The translations under genes and the position numbers were made by a program. 64,000 bases of DNA from Rhodohalobacter sulfatireducens (GTDB taxonomy: Bacteria > Bacteroidota > Rhodothermia > Balneolales > Balneolaceae). Of the stretch, positions 9,580 to 16,814 are shown piece by piece. The stretch spans positions 434,001-498,000 of the forward strand of contig NZ_JAKLWS010000001.1 of NCBI RefSeq assembly GCF_022012475.1, in the 5' to 3' direction. The first letter of the stretch is position 1; each line of letters starts with the position of its first letter. The notes under the pieces are model-generated. The model was not told where the DNA came from, did no database searches, and saw nothing but the letters and a program-made list of their open reading frames with translations.

Positions 9580-11298
9580 ATGAAACACCGGGAAAAATCA
9601 ATTTTAAACCGTTTCGTTCCTGTTACTGATTGGATCCGGAATTACAATTACCCGGACTTCCAAAACGATTTACGTGCAGGCCTTACTGTTGGAGTTATCC
9701 TTATTCCGCAGAGTATGGCCTACGCTCTTCTCGCCGGTCTGCCGCCAACGTATGGTCTGTATGCGTCCGTCATTCCACTGATGATTTATGCCATATTCGG
9801 CACATCCCGCCAGTTAAGTATCGGGCCGGTTGCTATCATATCCATACTAATAGCAACCGGTGTGAGTGGAATTGCCGAGCAGGGAAGTGAACAATATATC
9901 GCTATTGTATTGGGCATTGCACTGATGGTTGGAGCCACCCAGTTTTTGATGGGGCTTTCCCGGTTAGGTTTTTTGATGAATTTTTTGTCAAATCCTGTAT
10001 TAAGCGGTTTTACTTCAGCGGCAGCATTCATAATCGGTTTCAGCCAAGCCGGCAACTTGTTAGGCATCGACCTGGAGGGGAGCAAATATGTAATCGTTGT
10101 AATCGCTGATATCTACCAAAACATCGGCCAAATTCATCTTCCCACATTTGCCCTGGGTTTGGGATCGCTGGTATTGATTCTGATCATCCAAAAAATCCGC
10201 CCAAAATTACCGGCACACCTGATTGCTGTAGTGTTATCTACATTTGCCGTTTGGCTCTTTGGTCTTCATGAAATGGGGGTCGGTATCACAGGAGACGTTG
10301 GAAGCGGCTTTCCGACACCGGCTCTTCCTGCTCTTTTTGATATCCCCTTTTGGAATATTCTTCCTACGGTTCTTGCCGTTGCATTTCTTGGGTTCACGCA
10401 ATCCGTTGCGCTTGCAAAGGCGATGACAGGGCCGGAAACGGACTATAAAGTTGATTCGAACCAGGAGCTGTTCAGTCTAGGGCTTGCCAACATGATTGGG
10501 TCGGTATTTAATGCATACCCGGTTGCCGGCAGCTTTTCAAGGACGGCCGTGAACTCCGAAAATGATGCAAAATCACCGGTTTCTCTTTTGATAAGCGCAT
10601 TGCTTGTTTTGTTGATGCTCCTGTTTTTTACTTCCTTCATCTACTATTTACCGAATGCGGTGCTGGCGGCAATTATCATTACGGCAGTTCCCGGGCTTAT
10701 TGAGTTGGGTGAAGTTCGTTTTCTGCTGCGAGTACGAAAAAGAGAGCTTGCCCTGATGATGATCACTTTTTTCGCCACTCTTTTGCTGGGGATACTCGAA
10801 GGTATTGGAGTGGGGGTACTCATTTCACTGGTCATTGTGATTCATCGAAGTACATACCCGAATATTGTGATGCTGGGTCGCATCCCCGAAACCGATACCT
10901 ACCGGGACCTGAATCGCTATCCCGAAGCCCTGACTCAGACCAATACAATTATCGTTAGGGTTGATGCAGCCCTCTACTTTGCAAATATCCCTTACTTTAA
11001 AGAACAGTTGGAGAAACTTGAACTGGAAAGCGGCAAAAAACTGAACCAGATTATTATCGATGCCATTGGAATCAATGAAGTGGATGCGAGTGCCGTGCAA
11101 GGCATCAAAGATTTAGTCAGCAGCTACAAAGAGAGAGACATTAAGGTGATTTTTACGGGGGTGAAAGGTCCTGTTCGTGATATGTTTCAGCGGTCTGGCC
11201 TCGACGATACCATAGGCCCCGAAAGATTTTATGTGGATATCAATGAAGCCGTTGAGAGTTTAACCGATGAGAAGGAAGAAGAATCTCATTTGGTTTAA
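9580..11298 (+). CDS. SulP family anion transporter with STAS domain
   Basis: The 572-residue inner-membrane protein has a long hydrophobic domain (about residues 30-430) starting with the family signature GLTVGVILIPQSMAYALLAGLPPTYGLYAS. A cytosolic STAS domain follows (about 450-560) with IDAIGINEVDASAVQGI. SulP proteins move sulfate, bicarbonate or other anions with H+ or Na+; in marine bacteria Na+/bicarbonate uptake (BicA type) is an alternative to sulfate. There is no sulfate-assimilation gene nearby to decide between them. It is divergent from the acyl-CoA ligase. Confidence 0.92.
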   Translation: MKHREKSILNRFVPVTDWIRNYNYPDFQNDLRAGLTVGVILIPQSMAYALLAGLPPTYGLYASVIPLMIYAIFGTSRQLSIGPVAIISILIATGVSGIAEQGSEQYIAIVLGIALMVGATQFLMGLSRLGFLMNFLSNPVLSGFTSAAAFIIGFSQAGNLLGIDLEGSKYVIVVIADIYQNIGQIHLPTFALGLGSLVLILIIQKIRPKLPAHLIAVVLSTFAVWLFGLHEMGVGITGDVGSGFPTPALPALFDIPFWNILPTVLAVAFLGFTQSVALAKAMTGPETDYKVDSNQELFSLGLANMIGSVFNAYPVAGSFSRTAVNSENDAKSPVSLLISALLVLLMLLFFTSFIYYLPNAVLAAIIITAVPGLIELGEVRFLLRVRKRELALMMITFFATLLLGILEGIGVGVLISLVIVIHRSTYPNIVMLGRIPETDTYRDLNRYPEALTQTNTIIVRVDAALYFANIPYFKEQLEKLELESGKKLNQIIIDAIGINEVDASAVQGIKDLVSSYKERDIKVIFTGVKGPVRDMFQRSGLDDTIGPERFYVDINEAVESLTDEKEEESHLV

Positions 11299-11375
11299 AA
11301 AATCGCCGATATTTAAATTTAAAAAGTTGAAATCTGATATATTCTAAGACCCTTCTGAAAACTTCAACAAACTGA

Positions 11376-11927
11376 ATGCACATGGCCGAATCCGTCGACA
11401 TCGAATCCCTCCGCTACCCCGTCGGAAAGTTGAATGTTCCGAAAGATGTCTCAAAAGAGCAGATTTCAGAATGGATTGATACTATTGAATTGTTTCCCTC
11501 AAAAGTAAGGGAGATCACAGAAAACCTTTCGGAGGAGGAACTGGATTGGAAATATCGCCCGGATGGCTGGACAATCCGGCAGGTGGTACATCACGTTGCC
11601 GACAGCCACATGAATTCAATCATTCGGTTCAAACTTGCACTAACGGAAGAGGTTCCGGCCATCAAACCATACCATGAAGAGATGTGGGCCGAACTTGCGG
11701 ATTCCGAAGCTCCCATCTCAATTTCACTATCTCTGCTGGATGGATTACACAAACGCTGGACTCTTCTACTGAAATCGATGAGTGAAGACGATTTCAAACG
11801 AAAGCTCTTTCATCCTGAGCAGGGTTGCGATCTAACGTTGACTTTTATGCTTGGCTTGTATGCGTGGCACTGCCGTCATCATTTGGCTCATATCAAACAG
11901 GGATTGGAGTCAGCCGGACAGTTTTGA
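11376..11927 (+). CDS. DinB/YfiT-like putative metal-dependent hydrolase or thiol transferase
   Basis: The 183-residue protein has the YfiT signatures: YPVGK near the N-terminus, RPDGWTIRQVVHHVADSHMNS in the middle (His supplying a metal ligand) and YAWHCRHHLAHI near the C-terminus, which completes the three-His site. The DinB-like four-helix fold includes bacillithiol S-transferases (BstA), but members in this phylum are usually uncharacterised. Start is ATG 11376; an ATG two codons later is equally possible. It follows the SulP gene by 77 bases. Confidence 0.85.
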   Translation: MHMAESVDIESLRYPVGKLNVPKDVSKEQISEWIDTIELFPSKVREITENLSEEELDWKYRPDGWTIRQVVHHVADSHMNSIIRFKLALTEEVPAIKPYHEEMWAELADSEAPISISLSLLDGLHKRWTLLLKSMSEDDFKRKLFHPEQGCDLTLTFMLGLYAWHCRHHLAHIKQGLESAGQF

Positions 11928-12073
11928 TGATAAGAGTGAATGTGATTTCGGAAGAATCATCACTTCCGATTGAACATTTACTTTCATGATATTGCTGTGT
12001 GAAATTTTGGATTAACGACCATCAAGTCAGTCTGAATCTCACTCATACTATCCCAATTAATGGAATGGGGCCA

Positions 12074-12082
12074 TGTAGGTAT
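12074..12082 (+). promoter_or_regulatory. Candidate regulator half-site TGTAGGTAT upstream of the sensor kinase
   Basis: The 9-base sequence lies about 140 bases before the kinase start. It recurs exactly in non-coding DNA at 34456-34464 (+) and 37607-37615 (-), with a one-base variant at 14645. A role as a binding site for the neighbouring NarL-type regulator is inference only. Confidence 0.25.
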
Positions 12083-12096
12083 TTTTTTGCCCAATT

Positions 12097-12115
12097 TGTA
12101 GGGTTTTTACCCACA
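12097..12115. promoter_or_regulatory. Imperfect inverted repeat TGTAGGGTTTTTACCCACA
   Basis: This 19-base dyad has its centre at 12106 and lies about 105 bases before the histidine kinase start. A 19-base sequence with the same ends (TGTAG...TTACA) occurs at 39251-39269 before the OB-fold protein gene. It could be an operator; no direct evidence. Confidence 0.25.
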
Positions 12116-12219
12116 TTAAATTACCCTGGATATGACTACATTTATATAGGGAAAGTGTTTATTAGAAACTTCTCGTCTAAAATACTTTGTCTTTTGTGTT
12201 CAAATAAAACAGAGAGACC

Positions 12220-13605
12220 ATGCAAGGATCGTCACTATTAAATAAGATCGATCTACTGAATCACATTCAGCATGGAATTATTGTGATTGATCTCGATGGG
12301 ACTATTTTGTACTGTAATTCAGCCTGTGAAGAGTTATTTGGCTATACTTCTGAAGAGATCATCGGCAAATCTATAAAGTTGCTGCAAGAGAAAGCTGAAT
12401 CCGCAACATTCTATAAACTATTAGATAAATGCAGACGCGAAGAAAAGTTCAAGGGAAGATGGCGTGCAAAATGTAAAAATGGCTCACAAATTTGGTTAGA
12501 TGCTCAATCAAGCACGTTGATAGACGAGACTAATCATAAGAAGTATTGCGTAATTACAATCAATAATATCGAACCTCTTGAAACAGCAAAAAAGGACCTC
12601 GAAAAATCTACTGCACTCGAGAAAACAATTTTTGAAACAAGTACTGAAGCGATATTCACAGCCGATGAGTCGGGAAACATTTTAGATTTTAATCGAGCAG
12701 CAGTTCGAATGTTTGGTTACGATAAAAAGGAAATTATTGGTAAAAATCTCCGTACGATCATTCCATCCTTCAACCCAAAAAGCTTGCATGTTTTTATTAA
12801 GCGATACTACAGCAAATTAGAGATGAAGAATACAGGCGAAGATATTGATACTCAGGGGATACGTAAAGATGGATCGGTATTTTATATCAGTATGTCGGTC
12901 AGCAATGTGCCCTGGAATAGTGAACAAATGTTCGTGGGAATTATCAGAGATCTGACACAAAAAAGAGAGTTGGAAAAACAGATGGTTGACATAGCCAATC
13001 AAGAGCGGCGGCGTATTGGCAGGGAACTGCATGATGGATTGGGACAGATGCTCACGGGAACCCGGATGGTGGCAGAAAGCCTGGCACGCAAATTAAAAGC
13101 CAACGAAATTCCCGGTGCCGGGGAAGTAAAGGAGATCTCAAATATGATTAGAGAAGCAGATGAACAAGCACGAGCTATTTCCCGTGGTTTAGTGGAGGTG
13201 CATCTTGTTGAAAAGGGGTTGAGTAATGCATTAGAAAACCTGGCTGCTCGAATACCAAAAACATTTGGTATTAATTGTATTTACACAGAAGAGGGCGAAT
13301 TTGAGTTCGATAATCATACATTGGCATTACACATCTACCGAATCGTTCAGGAAGCCGTAACCAACGCCGTACGGCATGCAGATCCTGAAAACATTTGTAT
13401 TCGATTGACTAAGAATGAAACGTATTTGTCCGTTATCATTGAAGATGATGGCATCGGTTTTGAATCAGGAAAGGTGCCTGACGGAGGATCAGGTATTCAA
13501 ATCATGAAATACAGGGCCGATCTTTTGGGGGGAACGGTAAATATTTGCAGAACGGATGATGATAAAACAGTTGTGAGAGTTGTTATTCCAATCGATCTCG
13601 ACTAA
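12220..13605 (+). CDS. PAS-PAS sensor histidine kinase, HisKA_3 (NarL-partner) type
   Basis: The 461-residue kinase has no transmembrane segment. Two PAS domains (about residues 8-120 and 130-255) are followed by a HisKA_3 dimerisation helix with RRRIGRELHDGLGQ, where His271 is the expected phosphorylation site, and a HATPase_c domain with IVQEAVTNAVRHA, EDDGIGF and GGSGIQIMKYRA. It therefore senses a cytosolic signal such as redox state, oxygen or a small ligand; no haem or flavin ligand can be assigned. The response regulator gene follows after 46 bases, so the two form a pair. Stress and energy genes lie downstream for 25 kb, which suggests, but does not show, that they are its targets. 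Confidence 0.93.
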   Translation: MQGSSLLNKIDLLNHIQHGIIVIDLDGTILYCNSACEELFGYTSEEIIGKSIKLLQEKAESATFYKLLDKCRREEKFKGRWRAKCKNGSQIWLDAQSSTLIDETNHKKYCVITINNIEPLETAKKDLEKSTALEKTIFETSTEAIFTADESGNILDFNRAAVRMFGYDKKEIIGKNLRTIIPSFNPKSLHVFIKRYYSKLEMKNTGEDIDTQGIRKDGSVFYISMSVSNVPWNSEQMFVGIIRDLTQKRELEKQMVDIANQERRRIGRELHDGLGQMLTGTRMVAESLARKLKANEIPGAGEVKEISNMIREADEQARAISRGLVEVHLVEKGLSNALENLAARIPKTFGINCIYTEEGEFEFDNHTLALHIYRIVQEAVTNAVRHADPENICIRLTKNETYLSVIIEDDGIGFESGKVPDGGSGIQIMKYRADLLGGTVNICRTDDDKTVVRVVIPIDLD

Positions 13606-13651
13606 CATAAATAAACAAGCGAATCGAAGTCATGATTAGAAGGAGGCTGTT

Positions 13652-14311
13652 ATGGAACAAACTTTTAAAAAACGAATTCTGATTGTTGACGATCACCCGA
13701 TGATGAGAAGAGGGCTGGCGAGTACCATTGAATCGGAGTTGGGGTACGAAGTAGCATACCAATTAGAAACGGCCGAAGAAGTTCTCGAAAAACTGGATGA
13801 TGAGGATATCGATTTGATGATTGTGGATGTATCCCTTCCCGGTATGAACGGTATAGAACTGGTGAAGAATGTGATCTTTCAGAAGCCGGATCAAAAAATA
13901 TTAATGGTCTCCAGGCATGAAGAATCACTGTATGCGGAGCGGGCTCTCAGGGCCGGGGCAAAAGGGTACGTGATGAAATTTGAAAACAGTGAAACGATGA
14001 TGAGTGCAATTAAAAAAGTACTCCGGGGTGGCATTTATGTAAGTGAAGAGATCAACGAAAAACTCTTGATGAGTGCTATGCAGGGGAAAAAAGAAGCTGT
14101 TTCATCACCCGTGGATGTGCTGAGTGACCGCGAACTGGAAGTTTTTGAATTGATTGGGCGTGGGAAAAGCAGTAACGAAATTGCTGAGCAGCTCCATCTT
14201 GCCTCCAAAACCATAGAAACCTATCGGTCCAGGATTAAAGAAAAATTGAACTTCAAGAACTCAACCGAGATGATGTACCATGCCGTGAAATGGGTTGAAA
14301 ATGAGTATTAG
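13652..14311 (+). CDS. NarL/FixJ family response regulator
   Basis: The 219-residue protein has a receiver domain with acidic pocket Asp13/Asp14 (ILIVDDHP), phospho-acceptor Asp59 (MIVDVSLPGMNG) and Lys in GAKGYVMK. A LuxR-type helix-turn-helix follows (about 155-215: LSDRELEVFELIGRGKSSNEIAEQLHLASKTIETYRSRI). A clear GAAGGAGG precedes the ATG. It is expected to be phosphorylated by the kinase at 12220-13605 and to bind promoters as a dimer. The repeat-rich stretch directly after it separates the pair from the Hsp20 gene. Confidence 0.95.
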   Translation: MEQTFKKRILIVDDHPMMRRGLASTIESELGYEVAYQLETAEEVLEKLDDEDIDLMIVDVSLPGMNGIELVKNVIFQKPDQKILMVSRHEESLYAERALRAGAKGYVMKFENSETMMSAIKKVLRGGIYVSEEINEKLLMSAMQGKKEAVSSPVDVLSDRELEVFELIGRGKSSNEIAEQLHLASKTIETYRSRIKEKLNFKNSTEMMYHAVKWVENEY

Positions 14312-14375
14312 ATTTTGTTTAAGGTATAGAGTGAGGGTCCTGGCTCGTGCTCGTCTTAGAGATTAGGAAAGGGAA

Positions 14376-14440
14376 CTCTGACAGGTTCTCCTATTCATTT
14401 TTTCGACCCTGAAAGGGTCACAGAATACAGCCCGGGGTAA
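14376..14440 (+). repeat. Intergenic repeat B, copy 1
   Basis: The copy contains CTCTGACAGGTTCTCCTATTC, then TTTCGACCCTGAAAGGGTC and CACAGAATACAGCCCGGGGT. CGACCCTGAAAGGGTCA is itself a near-palindrome able to form a small hairpin. It is shared with units at 14931-15024 and 15220-15290. Confidence 0.7.
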
Positions 14441-14811
14441 GCCCGTCTGGCGAGTATGGTGAGGCTCAAAGCGATGCCGGGCGCAATCCGGGGTGACAAT
14501 ACAATTCTATCACCAATAGCTCCGCCTATGGATGAATCAACGGCTATATCCTTAAACGGAGCTAGTGTTATTAACCTATAAAGGCTTGTTGCCCAACCCT
14601 TCGACAACAATTTGGGCTTGGATACTAGTATTGCCTCGGGTTTACGTAGGTATTGACCTCTGAACCCAGGGTTGCACCCAGCTACGCAGGGTTAACCCTG
14701 GGCTTTAATAGATGACCCCATTCGGGGTCTGAAGAATTCCATTGAGAAATGAAGATTTATTATTGACTAAATAATCTCAACGATTATTAGGGATCGGCAA
14801 AAATCAAGAAG

Positions 14812-14873
14812 GAGATAGCGCGAGCGCCCTTGGTCAACGAAGCTTTAGCGTAGTTGACTCGCTCGTGCTTGCA
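14812..14873 (-). repeat. Dispersed intergenic repeat A, copy 3 (inverted)
   Basis: Read on the minus strand it has CGAGTCAACTACGCTAAAG and CTTCGTTGACCAAGG, matching 7095-7128 almost base for base. The orientation is opposite to the other three copies. Confidence 0.7.
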
Positions 14874-14930
14874 TTAGAAATTGCAAAAGGGCACTCGAAG
14901 GTTTTGAGCTGTGATCAGATAGGGTTCGAA

Positions 14931-15024
14931 CTCTGCCAGGAGCTGACGCACCCTGGCAGGTCCTTCTATTTATTCTTTCGACCCTGAAAGGGTCACAGAA
15001 TACAGCCAGGGGTGCAACCCCGGG
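14931..15024 (+). repeat. Intergenic repeat B, copy 2 (longest)
   Basis: The copy has CTCTGCCAGGAGCTGACGCA, CCCTGGCAGGTCCTTCTATT, CTTTCGACCCTGAAAGGGTC and CACAGAATACAGCCAGGGGT. CTGCCAGG and CCTGGCAG are inverted and would form a stem. Confidence 0.7.
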
Positions 15025-15137
15025 GTGAAAAGCGTATTCATTTAAAAACCCAAGGCAATAATTATTCCAGGAACATATCGATGTCGCAGGGTTGGGCATG
15101 TAAATTTTTTTGGGCAAGTAACCAAAGCACATGGAAT

Positions 15138-15195
15138 CGTGGGCACACACGAGTTCACTACGCTAAAGCTTTGGCAAACAAGGACGCTTGCGACA
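15138..15195 (+). repeat. Dispersed intergenic repeat A, copy 4 (diverged)
   Basis: CGTGGGCACACACGAGTTC, ACTACGCTAAAGCTTTGG and ACAAGGACGCTTGCGACAT follow the order seen in copies 1 and 2, with more substitutions and small changes in spacing. Confidence 0.6.
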
Positions 15196-15219
15196 TTAAG
15201 TAGATTAGATAGGATCCGA

Positions 15220-15290
15220 ATTCTGCCAGGAGATAGCGCACTCTGGCAGGTTCTTCTATTTATTCTTTCGACCCTGAAAGGGTAGATTTT
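15220..15290 (+). repeat. Intergenic repeat B, copy 3 (truncated at the 3' end)
   Basis: It matches copy 2 through CTGCCAGGAG, CTCTGGCAGGTTCTTCTATT and TTCGACCCTGAAAGGGT, then stops matching before the CACAGAATACAGCC part. It ends about 180 bases before the Hsp20 start. Confidence 0.7.
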
Positions 15291-15471
15291 TAATCCCCAA
15301 ACACCTCTGTAAGGAAAACCCTTAAACAAATAGTAAGCCTTCCATTACAATCTGCTTCAGACTCAGACTGCAAGAATTCAGGCTAAATCTGCTTTTCTTT
15401 TATATGGAAGGCCCGGCAGGATAACCGGGTGTTCAATTCTTATAAATCAAAATCAATTGAGGTTATTGAAA

Positions 15472-15921
15472 ATGAAACTCGCAAAAAACAGACCCAAAGC
15501 AAGCACTATAGATGTGTTGAGAAGGGAGATGGATCAGTTCTTTGATGACCTGGTACCATTTTCATGGACGCGAGATAACGGTGGTAAAATGATGGAATCG
15601 TGGGCTCCAAGTGCCGATATCTCTGAAGATAATAAAGAATATCTGCTTAGAATGGATATTCCCGGAATGGAGAAAAAAGATATCAAAGTGAACTTCCAGG
15701 ATGGACGAATTACCGTAACAGGAGACCGAAAAGAGGAGGAAACCGAAGAGGAAAAAGACTTCATCCGTAAAGAGAGATATGAAGGCAGCTTCTATCGGTC
15801 ATTTACACTTCCCGAAGCCGTAAAAGAAAATGAAATCAATGCAAGCTTTAAAAATGGCGTGCTAAAAATTTCAATTCCAAAAGCTGAAGTGGTAGAACCT
15901 AAAGCTATTAAAATTAGCTGA
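15472..15921 (+). CDS. Hsp20 / alpha-crystallin family small heat shock protein
   Basis: The 149-residue ATP-independent chaperone is expected to hold unfolding proteins in large oligomers. The alpha-crystallin domain spans about residues 40-140, with the DISEDNKEYLLRMDIPGM start and the A-x-x-x-n-G-V-L signature (ASFKNGVLKISIPK) near the end. The frame extends upstream to a TTG at 15457, but GAGG at 15459-15462 sits correctly before the ATG at 15472, which was therefore chosen. It is the first gene after the repeat block and opens the stress island. A good terminator follows. Confidence 0.94.
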   Translation: MKLAKNRPKASTIDVLRREMDQFFDDLVPFSWTRDNGGKMMESWAPSADISEDNKEYLLRMDIPGMEKKDIKVNFQDGRITVTGDRKEEETEEEKDFIRKERYEGSFYRSFTLPEAVKENEINASFKNGVLKISIPKAEVVEPKAIKIS

Positions 15922-15927
15922 ACTCAG

Positions 15928-15960
15928 AGTACCGGGACATGATACGTTCCGGTACTTTTC
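15928..15960 (+). terminator. Rho-independent terminator after hsp20
   Basis: An 8-bp stem AGTACCGG (15928-15935) / CCGGTACT (15949-15956), with a 13-base loop, is followed by TTTC, seven bases after the Hsp20 stop codon. This suggests hsp20 is transcribed separately from the SDR gene. Confidence 0.75.
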
Positions 15961-15987
15961 ATTTTAACCGTTTGCCGGGGGTAGAAG

Positions 15988-16746
15988 ATGATGTTACACA
16001 ATAAAGTGGCGGTTATTACAGGCGCGGCATCCGGAATTGGCAGAGAGGTAGCCATCTTGTTTTCAAACAAAAATGCTTTCCTGGTGCTCTGTGATGTTGA
16101 TAAAGGGCAACTAATCAAAACCACCGAAACGATCAAAAAACAGGGAGGACGTGCCATACCGGTTGTGGCCGATGTTTCCAATGAAAAGGATGTAAAGAAA
16201 CTGATCGAGGAAACCATTCAAGAGTATGGACAATTAGATATCGCTTGCAACAATGCCGGTGTAGGCGGTGAACTGGCAACTACGGCTGATTATTCAATAG
16301 AGGAGTGGGATCGGGTGATCAATATAAACCTGCGGGGCCAGTGGCTCTGCATGAAGTACGAAATTCAAGCCATGCTGGAAAATGGCGAGGGGTCAATTAT
16401 CAATATTGCATCAATCCTGGGAACTGTGGGATTTGCCAATGCACCCGCCTACACGGCTGCAAAACACGGTTTAATAGGTCTTACAAAAACGGCGGCGCTG
16501 GAATACGCAACAAAAGGAATTCGTATAAACGCAATTGCTCCCGCATTTATAGAAACGCCCATGCTTGAAAAAGCCGGGATTACTACCGACGAAGAGATGA
16601 AAGCAAGTGTTGTTAATCTTCACCCGATGGGGCGTCTGGGCAGGCCCGAAGAGGTTGCAGATGCCGTTTTGTGGCTTGCCTCAAATGAGTCCACCTTTGT
16701 TACCGGCCATACATTACTGGTAGATGGCGGATACACAGTTCAATAA
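15988..16746 (+). CDS. Short-chain dehydrogenase/reductase (SDR), classical type
   Basis: The 252-residue cytosolic oxidoreductase has the complete classical SDR set: TGAASGIG (residues 11-18), NNAG (88-91), and catalytic Ser142, Tyr155 and Lys159 (YTAAK). Asp36 at the end of strand 2 favours NAD(H) over NADP(H). The C-terminus (FVTGHTLLVDGGY) is typical. Substrate is unknown; such enzymes near stress genes may be alcohol, glucose or 3-oxoacyl reductases. It lies between Hsp20 and PEP synthase on the same strand. Confidence 0.92.
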   Translation: MMLHNKVAVITGAASGIGREVAILFSNKNAFLVLCDVDKGQLIKTTETIKKQGGRAIPVVADVSNEKDVKKLIEETIQEYGQLDIACNNAGVGGELATTADYSIEEWDRVININLRGQWLCMKYEIQAMLENGEGSIINIASILGTVGFANAPAYTAAKHGLIGLTKTAALEYATKGIRINAIAPAFIETPMLEKAGITTDEEMKASVVNLHPMGRLGRPEEVADAVLWLASNESTFVTGHTLLVDGGYTVQ

Positions 16747-16814
16747 AAAATATATAGATGCCATGACTTTTACAGACAGATGGATATGAACAACTGGTAT
16801 GGCATAGGAATTTA

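Larger units (their letters stand above)
14312..15456. other. Gene-free 1.1 kb stretch with three tandem-like repeat units
   Basis: No credible gene is seen; the small frames present translate repeat DNA, and the peptide FRVERINRRTCQ appears in two of them. Three units sharing CTGCCAGG...CTGGCAGG, CTTCTATTTATTCTTTCGACC and CTGAAAGGGTCACAGAATAC lie at about 14376-14440, 14931-15024 and 15220-15290. Two copies of repeat A (14812-14873, 15138-15195) lie between them. CCGGGGTAAGCCC-like blocks follow the first two units. Confidence 0.7.

Noticed and set aside
14376-15290. Repeat B units as a CRISPR array
   Set aside because: Units are about 70-90 bases with unequal 200-500 base spacing and no cas gene; not CRISPR.
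14845-15329. Overlapping minus-strand frames of about 100 codons sharing the peptide FRVERINRRTCQ
   Set aside because: They translate repeat B and repeat A DNA; the shared peptide comes from the repeats, and no ribosome-binding site or family match is seen.
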